Of a DNA stretch of 38,708 nucleotides, positions 9,025 through 16,435 are shown piece after piece. How positions within the stretch are numbered: the first letter of the stretch is position 1; the number at the start of each line of letters is the position of its first letter. A program made the position numbers and the translations under genes. Source of the DNA: CAZAGD01 sp049699975 (GTDB lineage: Bacteria; Desulfobacterota; SM23-61); assembly GCA_049699975.1 (NCBI GenBank), contig JBNAWB010000006.1:1-38708 (forward strand), written 5' to 3'. The notes beneath the pieces are model-generated. The model was not told the DNA's origin. It did not search any database and saw only the letters and a list, made by a program, of their open reading frames with translations.

Positions 9025-9345
9025 TTAAACTGGTCCCTGAACTTTGCCGGCAATAGAATTGCGGGCTACTTTGATGCGTACCTTCTCGGCAATTTCCAAA
9101 GTCACCACCGTATCCGTAAGGCCAGTTATCGTCCCGTAAATGCCTGATGAAGTTATGACATTGTCACCTTTCTGCAAACTGGCCAAAATTTGACGATGAG
9201 CCTTGGCTTTCTTTTGTTGGGGCCAGATGAGGAGGAAATAAAAAACCACAAACATTAAAATCAAAGGAACAAGGCTTCCTAAACCAGCAGCTCCTCCCCC
9301 GCCCCCGGGGGCATTACCCATGGCATAGGCCAAATCTAAAAACAT
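9025..9345 (-). CDS. Preprotein translocase subunit YajC
   Basis: A protein of 106 residues with one membrane segment (about 24-43) ending in the family motif LIWPQQKKAK, then the cytoplasmic domain with GDNVITSSGIYG. YajC binds SecDF in the holotranslocon. A glycine run (residues 15-19) lies before the membrane segment. It starts 13 bp after tgt. Confidence 0.93.
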   Translation of the reverse strand: MFLDLAYAMGNAPGGGGGAAGLGSLVPLILMFVVFYFLLIWPQQKKAKAHRQILASLQKGDNVITSSGIYGTITGLTDTVVTLEIAEKVRIKVARNSIAGKVQGPV

Positions 9346-9358
9346 CGGACTAACCTCC

Positions 9359-10537
9359 TTATATAGTTGATAGACGCTGAGATCTATCCTCCCTTTCCCA
9401 AGAAGAGTTGGGATAGAGCTCTTCTAACTTTTCCATATTTTCCCAAGCATAACCAAATTTTTCGTTAAAATTGGCCAATTCTCCAGATAATATCGCTTGG
9501 CGGATTTCTTTCATAAAATTAATATAAAAAAAGAGATTATGGATGGTCAGTAAACGCGCGGCCAGGATTTCTTCAGCCAGGTACAAATGGCGCAGGTAAG
9601 CACGGGAATAATAACGACAGGTATAACAGGCGCACCCTGGTTCAATTGGCAAAGAGTCGTCGGCAAAACGCGCATTTTTAATGATCAAACGGCCATGTTT
9701 AGTAAAGAGCATGCCATTCCGGGCATTGCGCGTCGGCAAAACGCAATCAAACATATCTATACCCTGTTTAACAGCGAAGAGAATATCCTCCGGCATGCCT
9801 ACCCCCATTAAATAACGCGGCTGATCAAGCGGCAAGAGAGGAGCGGTCTCCGCGATTATTTGATACATAACTTCTTTGTTTTCACCCACGCTAAGGCCAC
9901 CCAAGGCATAGCCATCAAAACCTATTTGGCGTAGCTCGGTAACTCCTTCTTGGCGTAGATCTGGATACATTCCTCCCTGAACAATGCCAAAGAGAGCCTG
10001 GTGGGCTCCTCGCGAAGCCTCTTGGCACCTTTTTGCCCAGTTCAAAGTACGTCTTAAAGAGCGTTTAGCTTGGGCATGAGTGGCCGGGTAGGGAAGACAC
10101 TCATCTAAGCACATGATAATGTCCGCTCCCAAAGATTTTTGAATGGCCACGGCTTTCTCAGGAGTTAATAAATGAGTAGAGCCGTCGAGATGAGATTGAA
10201 ACTGAACACCTTCGTCGGAAACTCGGACCAAAGAATTAAGACTGAAAATTTGAAATCCTCCGCTATCTGTAAGGAGAGAGTAGTCCCAATGCATGAATTT
10301 ATGCAGCCCTCCCAGGTGGGCAATCCTTTCATGCCCCGGGCGAAGGTAAAGGTGATAAGTATTCGCTAAAATTATTTCCGTGCCCATTTCTCGTAACTCT
10401 TCGGGAGTTAAACCCTTGACTGTGGCCTGGGTGCCTACAGGAATAAAAGTTGGAGTTTGGAAGCTACCATGAGCCGTATGGCAGCGGCCTAATCGGGCAG
10501 AGGTGGCCGAATCTTTTTTAAATATTTCAAATTGCAT
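9359..10537 (-). CDS. Queuine/preQ1 tRNA-guanine transglycosylase
   Basis: A protein of 392 residues that exchanges guanine for preQ1 at position 34 of GUN-anticodon tRNAs. The general acid/base Asp91 lies in LLTDSGGFQ and the nucleophile Asp264 in MFDCVLPTRNARNG. The zinc site is Cys302, Cys304, Cys307 and His333. All catalytic and metal residues are present and length is normal. It is encoded 26 bp downstream of queA. Confidence 0.96.
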   Translation of the reverse strand: MQFEIFKKDSATSARLGRCHTAHGSFQTPTFIPVGTQATVKGLTPEELREMGTEIILANTYHLYLRPGHERIAHLGGLHKFMHWDYSLLTDSGGFQIFSLNSLVRVSDEGVQFQSHLDGSTHLLTPEKAVAIQKSLGADIIMCLDECLPYPATHAQAKRSLRRTLNWAKRCQEASRGAHQALFGIVQGGMYPDLRQEGVTELRQIGFDGYALGGLSVGENKEVMYQIIAETAPLLPLDQPRYLMGVGMPEDILFAVKQGIDMFDCVLPTRNARNGMLFTKHGRLIIKNARFADDSLPIEPGCACYTCRYYSRAYLRHLYLAEEILAARLLTIHNLFFYINFMKEIRQAILSGELANFNEKFGYAWENMEKLEELYPNSSWEREDRSQRLSTI

Positions 10538-10563
10538 GGTGATTCACTTAGATTTCCTTTATT

Positions 10564-11658
10564 TTAAATTATGAACATGGCGTCGCCGTAACTATAGAAC
10601 CGATATTTTTCTTTAATTGCTTCGGCATAAGCCTTTCTCATAAATTCTTTCCCGCCAAAAGCATAGACTAACATTAAAAGGGTGGAGCGGGGAAGATGAA
10701 AATTAGTAATTAAGCAATCGATGATCCTAAATTTATATCCGGGGATAATGAATAGATTTGTCTCTCCGGGCCCGGGTTTAATTTCACCTTTCTCCGTCAG
10801 GGCAGATTCCAGGGCGCGGGTTACAGTTGTGCCCACAGCGATAATCCTTTGTTTAGAGCTGCGTGCCTTATTTAGGGCTGCGGCCGTAGAATCAGGAATG
10901 ACAAAGGATTCTGCCGGCAGGCGATGATTTTCCACCTCTTCTTTTTTCACGGGGAGGAAAGTCCCCAACCCAACGTGCAGAGTAATGGGCAGGATGAGCA
11001 CTCCCTTTTCTTTTATCCTTTCTAAAAGTTCCGGGGTAAAATGCAAGCCCGCGGTGGGGGCGGCGATAGAGCCTTCTTGCTGAGCATAAACAGTTTGGTA
11101 ACGAATTAGATCCTCTGCTTTGCGCTTGGAATCGCCATTGCGTTTGATATAAGGAGGCAGAGGAGGAAAGCCTATCTCCCCCAATCTTTTCTTGAAATCA
11201 ACTCCTTCGGGAAAGCCTAAGAGCCATAAGCCTGAAGATATGGGTCGGAGAAGAATTCCTGACAACTCTTCGTCAAAAAATACAGGCGTATTTTCGCGCA
11301 GCTTGTGGGCGCCCTTCACCAAACATTGCCAAAGGTTAGGCCATCTCTCTAAGATAGTTCCATCGCCGTCACCTTCAGCTACCATTTGGTCTCCATTTCT
11401 AACTTCCTTTACCAAGAGAATTTCTACCTTTCCCCCACTCTCTTTTCTCCCATAAAGACGGACAGGAATTACTTTAGTATCATTTATAATCAAGAGGTCC
11501 CCGGGATTTAAATATTGGGGTAAATCAGCAAAGATTCTATGTTCCCAAGTCTTCTCCTGGCGCTTCAAGACCAAAAGCCGAGATTGATCTCTTTGGGGAA
11601 CAGGATGCTGAGCTATAAGTTCGGGAGGTAAATGATAGTCGAATTCTTGAATTTTCAT
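10564..11658 (-). CDS. S-adenosylmethionine:tRNA ribosyltransferase-isomerase QueA
   Basis: A protein of 364 residues that transfers the ribosyl group of SAM to preQ1-modified tRNA, forming epoxyqueuosine. The N-terminus MKIQEFDYHLPPELIAQHP is the family start, so the ATG at 11658 is chosen. The reading frame extends upstream to 11823, but that part lies inside spoIID and lacks similarity. Conserved segments include LIINDTKVIPVRL, AAPTAGLHFT, HVGLGTF and TNFHLPRSTLLMLV. Its start overlaps the spoIID stop (TGATG), implying coupling. Confidence 0.95.
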   Translation of the reverse strand: MKIQEFDYHLPPELIAQHPVPQRDQSRLLVLKRQEKTWEHRIFADLPQYLNPGDLLIINDTKVIPVRLYGRKESGGKVEILLVKEVRNGDQMVAEGDGDGTILERWPNLWQCLVKGAHKLRENTPVFFDEELSGILLRPISSGLWLLGFPEGVDFKKRLGEIGFPPLPPYIKRNGDSKRKAEDLIRYQTVYAQQEGSIAAPTAGLHFTPELLERIKEKGVLILPITLHVGLGTFLPVKKEEVENHRLPAESFVIPDSTAAALNKARSSKQRIIAVGTTVTRALESALTEKGEIKPGPGETNLFIIPGYKFRIIDCLITNFHLPRSTLLMLVYAFGGKEFMRKAYAEAIKEKYRFYSYGDAMFII

Positions 11659-12800
11659 CAAAATTTTTTTCCTATTTCCACATTTTGATAATAGTATTTT
11701 ATAATACTTTGGTAATCCGCGCCAGTCTCCGCCATGCCTTTGGCTCCCCATTGGCATAAGCCCACTCCATGCCCCCAGCCCAAACCGGCAAAAGAAAAGG
11801 TCCTGTTTACTTTTTTGACCCAAAAATTTGTCGAGCGGAGCTGATCATAACCTAAGAGCTGGCGAAATTCAGGAGCAGGAATTTCTAAATCATGGCCATC
11901 TCTTCTGATGATAATTTTAGTAATTCTTTGGCTTTCATTTCGGGGGCCCGCTAAGATTTCTTGGATTGGAAGATGACCGTTTCCTCTTTCCTGCAAAATT
12001 TTTTCTAATTTATCAATCTCTAATTGGTAGTTCCAAAGGAAGTGCGGAGAATCGAGGCAATAAAGACAGGAAATACTCTTTAAATAAGGATAATCTCCAG
12101 ACCATAAATAAGCAGGTGATTCTGTTTTTCCTCCACAACAAGCATGATAAACAGCAAAAATTGGCTTTCCTTGGTACAGAATTACTTCCCCTGCTGTTTC
12201 TCTAACAGCTTTTTTAGCTCGCTCATCTTCAAAGTCAACCCCAGCATAAACTTGGTCATTAACTGTAGCTTCTACATCAAAGAGATTATCCGCTCTTTTT
12301 TCTTTCTGATAATAAGCATATGTGCGAGCCGCTACCACCTGAGCTTTCACGGCCGCCAAGGGCCATTGGGAAGATATTTCCTTATTGACTAAACCTACTA
12401 AATATTCTTCTAAGGGTAATTCATTAATTATCCAGATATCTTTATTATTTCCAGGATAAAGGGTAATTTTCCCTTCATATTTCCTGCCCAGAATTTGTAA
12501 ATAACCCTGCGCTGGGGTTAATACAAAGCCACTCCCTGAAATTCTTTTTTCTTTAAGCCGGAGAAATGGTCCTTTTTCTCGAAATACGGTTAAAGCATCT
12601 CTGTTTATAAATAATCGACGTCCTGATGGTATTACCTCTATGGTTAAGCGAATCCCCGCAATCTTAAGTTGATGTATATCGCGGGAAATCAATACCCGAA
12701 TCGCTTTTTTAGAATTTCCTTCAGCAGAAGAATAAATAAAAATTCCCGTTAGAGACGCTAAGGTAATGGACAAAAAACTAAAGAAAAACTTTTTGGGCAA
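11658..12800 (-). CDS. SpoIID/LytB-domain protein
   Basis: A protein of 380 residues with an N-terminal signal-like hydrophobic segment (about 5-24) and a SpoIID domain. The domain is marked by LPLEEYLVGLVNKEI, VVAARTYAYYQK and the C-terminal signature GLGWGHGVGLCQWGAKGMAE. SpoIID of Bacillus is a peptidoglycan lytic transglycosylase acting in engulfment. Homologues in non-sporulating diderms are thought to remodel the wall. It is the promoter-proximal gene of the queA-secF operon. No sporulation gene is visible here. Confidence 0.88.
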   Translation of the reverse strand: MPKKFFFSFLSITLASLTGIFIYSSAEGNSKKAIRVLISRDIHQLKIAGIRLTIEVIPSGRRLFINRDALTVFREKGPFLRLKEKRISGSGFVLTPAQGYLQILGRKYEGKITLYPGNNKDIWIINELPLEEYLVGLVNKEISSQWPLAAVKAQVVAARTYAYYQKEKRADNLFDVEATVNDQVYAGVDFEDERAKKAVRETAGEVILYQGKPIFAVYHACCGGKTESPAYLWSGDYPYLKSISCLYCLDSPHFLWNYQLEIDKLEKILQERGNGHLPIQEILAGPRNESQRITKIIIRRDGHDLEIPAPEFRQLLGYDQLRSTNFWVKKVNRTFSFAGLGWGHGVGLCQWGAKGMAETGADYQSIIKYYYQNVEIGKKF

Positions 12801-12846
12801 TCTTAATATCTCTGAAAGTTTCCTTTCTTTTTAATTTAAGTTATTA

Positions 12847-12875
12847 ATCCTATTAAAGATAAAAGAAAATGTCAA
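12847..12875 (-). promoter_or_regulatory. Predicted promoter of the spoIID-queA-tgt-yajC-secDF operon
   Basis: On the minus strand a perfect -35 TTGACA (12870-12875) and TAGGAT (12847-12852) are separated by 17 bp, upstream of the spoIID ATG at 12800. A GAAAGGAAA purine stretch in the leader is the likely ribosome binding site region. Confidence 0.6.
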
Positions 12876-13040
12876 ATTTTTTTGAAAAATTGGCTATTGT
12901 AACATTACTTGTGTCGGCTGGGGGAAATAGGGTAAGTTAGTCATTGATCGGAGAACTGACCTATATGGGAAAAGCCACGCTAAGTTAAACCGCTTTTAAA
13001 TTAAGCAATATTCTAAGCGAGAAAATCCAAAATAAAAAAA

Positions 13041-13222
13041 CTAGACCCGCGCTAATAAGTTTCTCAGTTCAAATCTAAGAGCTTCTTGAAAATCCTTGTA
13101 ATTCTGCTTAGCATACGACAAATCATGAAATATAACAATCTTTTTGCCATTACCTTAAAAATGGTAGCCAAACCGTTAGACCATTGCCAGATAATGCCAT
13201 GATTAATTATGACAAACTCTCT
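13041..13222 (-). pseudogene. Frameshifted coding remnant, unidentified
   Basis: Two overlapping minus-strand frames read as one protein if one base is added in the A5 run at 13141-13145. The upstream part contains WQWSNGLATIFKVMAK. The downstream part contains KIVIFHDLSYAKQNYKDF and ends LRNLLARV at a TAG (13041-13043). The IVIFHDLSY stretch vaguely recalls glycosyltransferase loops, but that is too weak for a call. It is open only from 13222 with no credible start. It overlaps the 5' end of the plus-strand remnant at 13184, so at most one of the two is a true gene relic there. Confidence 0.35.
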
Positions 13223-13527
13223 TTAGCAAAGAGGGGTGAGGGGGATTTGATTAAAGAACTAATAATAGAAAGCGGAGTGATGTTTAGGCTGTTCGGTCAG
13301 GCCAACGGTTGGCCGGAGAAAAAATTAGAAGAGTTATTTGATCTTAAAACAAAATCTGACTTGGAAAAAAGTTAAACGAATTCGGAACTCAGGATCAAAT
13401 AACTTCCCTGATTACCAAAAAACTGGCCCTGACCAATACTATCGGATTTGCATTTTTTGGTGTTTTTGCATTGATTTTTTTCTGGAGTGTCGATAGCATC
13501 GAGGCAATTAATCCTTTCAAAATATAG
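13184..13527 (+). pseudogene. Frameshifted small membrane protein, unidentified
   Basis: The first part (TTG at 13184, or ATG at 13199) contains LIKELIIESGVMFRLFGQ and WPEKKLEELFDLKTKSDLEK, then stops at 13373-13375. A one-base slip in the A6 run (13365-13370) continues into LNEFGTQDQITSLI and a hydrophobic segment (TIGFAFFGVFALIFFW), ending at a TAG (13525-13527). Joined, this gives about 115 residues with a soluble charged N-terminus and one C-terminal membrane helix. It could be a pseudogene, a sequencing indel or a programmed -1 shift. No family recognised. Confidence 0.45.
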
Positions 13528-13798
13528 GCCAATGCCAGAAATTTTTCACGGCCTGTCCTCCAGCAGTGATGGGTGCCATTTTAAGACGGGATAAAATAAC
13601 AAAACCAGGTTGTTTTGCCCGCTATGTATGCTGGGATATATGTCCAACTAATTCAATAAATTTTTCAACCAGAAAAAGGACATTACCTCCTCCAGGGCAT
13701 TTTGATAAAAAAAGGAGGACAAAAAATACAGCAAGTTTAATCCGACTGTTAGCTGTGTTACGGCTTATTTTTTGATAGAATAAGGATTGGAATAAATC
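13517..13798 (-). pseudogene. Amber-interrupted membrane-protein remnant, unidentified
   Basis: A minus-strand frame runs from just after a TAA to a TGA at 13517-13519, with one in-frame TAG at 13622-13624. Before the TAG it has a hydrophobic segment (LAVFFVLLFL), then a KCPGGGNVLFLVEKFIELVG stretch and HISQHT. After the TAG it continues RAKQPGFVILSRLKMAPITA and NFWHWPIF. No ATG, GTG or TTG start is present in the upstream part, so it is probably broken at its 5' end too. A plus-strand frame at 13566-13775 appears to be its antisense shadow. Confidence 0.35.
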
Positions 13799-13904
13799 TT
13801 ATTAGAGAAAAGATAGTTGCTCTTTCTATCCCTGAAAAGAAAATAAAGGCCCCAGTTTAAGATGGGAGGAGCTTTTTAAAAATTACTCAAAAGGGTTAAA
13901 ACAG

Positions 13905-14144
13905 ATGAGTTATCCACAGATTGCTAAAAGACTCAGAGATTTTGCCTCGCGGGCCGCTTAGGACTCTTTCACGGTCGGAGCTAAAGTCTCCTGGCTTTTT
14001 ACCCTTCTATGGATAATTCATAATCAACTTACATACATATTAGATTATATGGCTCTTAAAATCATTATCCCGGCAACTCTGGTCGACATGCTCGGAATTT
14101 ATTTCCTTGTGGATCTGGACTGGAGGAATCTTAATGGAGGCTAA
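13905..14144 (+). pseudogene. Small membrane protein upstream of yihY with an in-frame TAG
   Basis: An ATG at 13905 starts MSYPQIAKRLRDFASRAA, which meets a TAG at 13959-13961. The same frame then continues for 60 codons with two hydrophobic stretches (VSWLFTLLWII and IIIPATLVDMLGIYFLV) to a TAA at 14142-14144, just before the yihY start. After the TAG the first ATG is at 14049, which would leave only 31 residues. Possibilities are a nonsense pseudogene, a short downstream-initiated peptide, or stop read-through. Its abutment with yihY suggests a former two-gene operon. Confidence 0.45.
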
Positions 14145-14147
14145 TTG

Positions 14148-14984
14148 ATGAGATTAAAAATGCTTAAAAAATTTCCCGTGAAATTCGGTCTGCTCTGGAA
14201 GGCACTGAAAAAATTCAATGAGGATAATGGATTTTTCTTGTCTTCAGGGATTGCTTTTAACATCCTCATAAACTTAATTCCTTTTATCCTTCTGCTATTG
14301 GCGCTGGTGGGGACTTATTTATATAACCATCAAGAAGTGATCAATCATATCCGGGGTTATCTAAAAAATGTAGCTCCAACCTTGGATCCAAAGATAATAG
14401 GAATGCTCATGAGTTTAATGGAAAGCCGTAAAATTGTGGGAATTTTAGGATTTATAGGTTTAATTTGGTTTTCCACGTGGGTCTTCCATTGTTTGCGAAT
14501 AGCTCTTAATATTGTATTAAAGGCAGAAAAAAACAGGGGCATGTTGCAGGGAATCGGGATTGATCTATTGATGATTCTATTTACAGGAATTTTCCTTCTG
14601 GTCAGCTTGCTTCTTAGCTCCATGATCATTTTCCTTCAGGATTACCAAGGACTGATTCCTGTGGCGATAGGACCTATTATTAAGTGGATACTGAAGTATC
14701 TGCTTCCTTTTTTCTTTAGCTATGCCATGTTTTTTTTAATTTACAAAATCATTCCTAATAAAAAGGTTCGCATTAGTTCAGCTCTTCAAGCAGCTCTTTT
14801 CGCTAGTCTGCTCTGGGAATTGGCTAAGCATCTTTTCACCTGGTATGTAGTTCATCTTGCTCAGTACTCTTTTTTTTATGGCTCACTAAGTACTTTGATC
14901 ATTTTTGTTTTCTGGGTCTTTTATTCTTCGACAATTCTTCTCCTGGGAGGGGAATTTGTTTATTTCTTGGAAGAAGATCAATAG
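14148..14984 (+). CDS. YihY/BrkB-family inner-membrane protein
   Basis: A protein of 278 residues with about six membrane segments. The N-terminal signature SSGIAFNILINLIPFILLLL matches the YihY/UPF0761 (BrkB) family, once annotated as ribonuclease BN. The molecular function is unknown. The ATG at 14148 is preferred because GGAGG (14136-14140) lies 7 bp upstream; the TTG at 14145 is the alternative. It follows decayed sequence but is itself intact. It is convergent with the M16 gene at 15113, with a 128 bp gap that shows no clear terminator hairpin. Confidence 0.88.
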   Translation: MRLKMLKKFPVKFGLLWKALKKFNEDNGFFLSSGIAFNILINLIPFILLLLALVGTYLYNHQEVINHIRGYLKNVAPTLDPKIIGMLMSLMESRKIVGILGFIGLIWFSTWVFHCLRIALNIVLKAEKNRGMLQGIGIDLLMILFTGIFLLVSLLLSSMIIFLQDYQGLIPVAIGPIIKWILKYLLPFFFSYAMFFLIYKIIPNKKVRISSALQAALFASLLWELAKHLFTWYVVHLAQYSFFYGSLSTLIIFVFWVFYSSTILLLGGEFVYFLEEDQ

Positions 14985-15112
14985 ATATTAATGGCTTTTA
15001 TTGAATTTTTGAAAAATATTGCTATTCTTTTTTCTAGTTATTAGCCTTTTATTTTAGGTAGGGTCCACTAAACCATCCTATGTTCTTTGCACAGGAACGA
15101 TAGTTTTTCAAA

Positions 15113-16435
15113 TTAAAATAGGCTGCGGAAAAATCGTAGGCCAGGGTATGGTTTCAAAATGAAGAGACAAAGATTCTCTTCCCGAAAATATTTTTGGGCG
15201 ACGCGCTGAACATCTTGGGCACTAACTTTCTTAATGTGGTCCAAAAATTCTTGAGGGGATATAAACTTGCCGGATAATAATTGCGGGCCCAAAAAGTCAG
15301 CCAAAGCAGAATTATTTTCCAAGCGCATTACCGTACGGCCATATAAATAGCCCTTAATTTGGGAGAGCTCTTCGGCAGATAGAGGTTCTTCCTGAATCTT
15401 TTTGATGTGGTGCAAAAAGATAGATTTAATTTTCGGTACATTTCCTGGTTCCGTCCCGGCATAAGTAGCCCAAATGCCAGTATCGGCAAGAGGATAGTAA
15501 ATCGAACCAACGAGATAGGAGAGAGCGTGTTTTTCCCGAATTTCTTGGTAAAGCCGCGAATGCGCCCCGCCTCCTAAAAGGGCATTGATAATCTCAAAAG
15601 CAGGCCGATCCTGATCAGTCAAGCTGGTTGCTGGCAAAGCCACTACCACGATCGCCTGGTCTAAAAATTTTCTCTTATAAACTTCTTGAAATTCGCTCTT
15701 GGAGGAAGGGGCCGGAGGTGGAGGAAGAGCAGGACCGGCAGGCCAGGAAGATAACTTATCTTTTATTTCGGCCAAGGCTTTTGGCGGATCTATATTACCT
15801 ACCACAGTTAAAAGAGAATTATTGGGGAGATAATGGGTCTTATAAAATTGAAATAACTCCGCCCGATTGATTTCCCTTACGGTCTCTTTCGTACCTGCTA
15901 TAGGCTGACCAAGCTGGCTTCCCTCAAAAAGAGTCTGGGTAATCAGATTTAAAATGTAGCTGGGGGGATAAATGTTGGCCAGGGAGATTTCTTCTAAGAT
16001 CACTTTTCTTTCTTTTTCCACCATCTCCTCAGCAAATAAGGAGTCTTGCACGATATCGGCCAAAATTTCTAAAGCCCTCGGTAAGTATTGAGGCAAAACC
16101 GAGATATGAAGCTGAACGTAATCCCAAAGAGTATAAGCATTCATTCTCCCCCCTAAACCGGCAATTTCCTTGGAGATAGCAGTAGAAGTTCTTTGGGTAG
16201 TTCCTTTAAAAAGGAGATGCTCTACAAAGTGAGCCAAACCGCTTTTGCCCGGCGGATCATAACGCGAGCCAGCTTTAACCCATAAATCAATAGCCACAGA
16301 GGAAGTACCTGAATTGGTTAATATTAAGACAGGCAAATGGTTAGGGAGAATCACATGTTCGCTTAGGGCAAATTGGGCAAAAAAGAAGACAGAAAAAAGC
16401 TGAAAAAGAGGGATGATTATTCTCTTTTTAGTCAT
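15113..16435 (-). CDS. M16 zinc metallopeptidase, catalytically competent
   Basis: A protein of 440 residues with a signal-like N-terminus (about 1-25). The inverted zinc motif HFVEH (His69, Glu72, His73) and the third ligand Glu149 (HxxEH-x75-E) are all present, followed by the second M16 lobe with RLYQEIREKHALSY. M16 peptidases degrade peptides in a two-lobe chamber, here probably in the periplasm. It overlaps the upstream radical SAM gene by 8 bp and is the last gene of the minus-strand series that begins at ychF. Length is typical of a single-chain bacterial M16B subunit. Confidence 0.9.
   Translation of the reverse strand: MTKKRIIIPLFQLFSVFFFAQFALSEHVILPNHLPVLILTNSGTSSVAIDLWVKAGSRYDPPGKSGLAHFVEHLLFKGTTQRTSTAISKEIAGLGGRMNAYTLWDYVQLHISVLPQYLPRALEILADIVQDSLFAEEMVEKERKVILEEISLANIYPPSYILNLITQTLFEGSQLGQPIAGTKETVREINRAELFQFYKTHYLPNNSLLTVVGNIDPPKALAEIKDKLSSWPAGPALPPPPAPSSKSEFQEVYKRKFLDQAIVVVALPATSLTDQDRPAFEIINALLGGGAHSRLYQEIREKHALSYLVGSIYYPLADTGIWATYAGTEPGNVPKIKSIFLHHIKKIQEEPLSAEELSQIKGYLYGRTVMRLENNSALADFLGPQLLSGKFISPQEFLDHIKKVSAQDVQRVAQKYFREENLCLFILKPYPGLRFFRSLF

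Noticed and set aside
11659..11823. Upstream extension of queA to 11823
   Set aside because: The extra 55 codons lie within spoIID in another frame and do not resemble QueA. The family start MKIQEFDYHLP is at 11658.
12900..13020. G-rich stretch considered as a riboswitch or small RNA
   Set aside because: No recognisable conserved core or strong nested stems could be drawn by eye.
13566..13775. Plus-strand 69-codon frame in the decayed region
   Set aside because: It lies opposite the minus-strand remnant with the hydrophobic segment, is basic and low in protein-like pattern, and appears to be its shadow.
15049..15111. 20-residue frame just after the last M16 gene, considered as a peptide precursor for the radical SAM enzyme
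   Set aside because: TTG start without a clear ribosome binding site, no leader-core pattern, and no way to test conservation. Too short to support.
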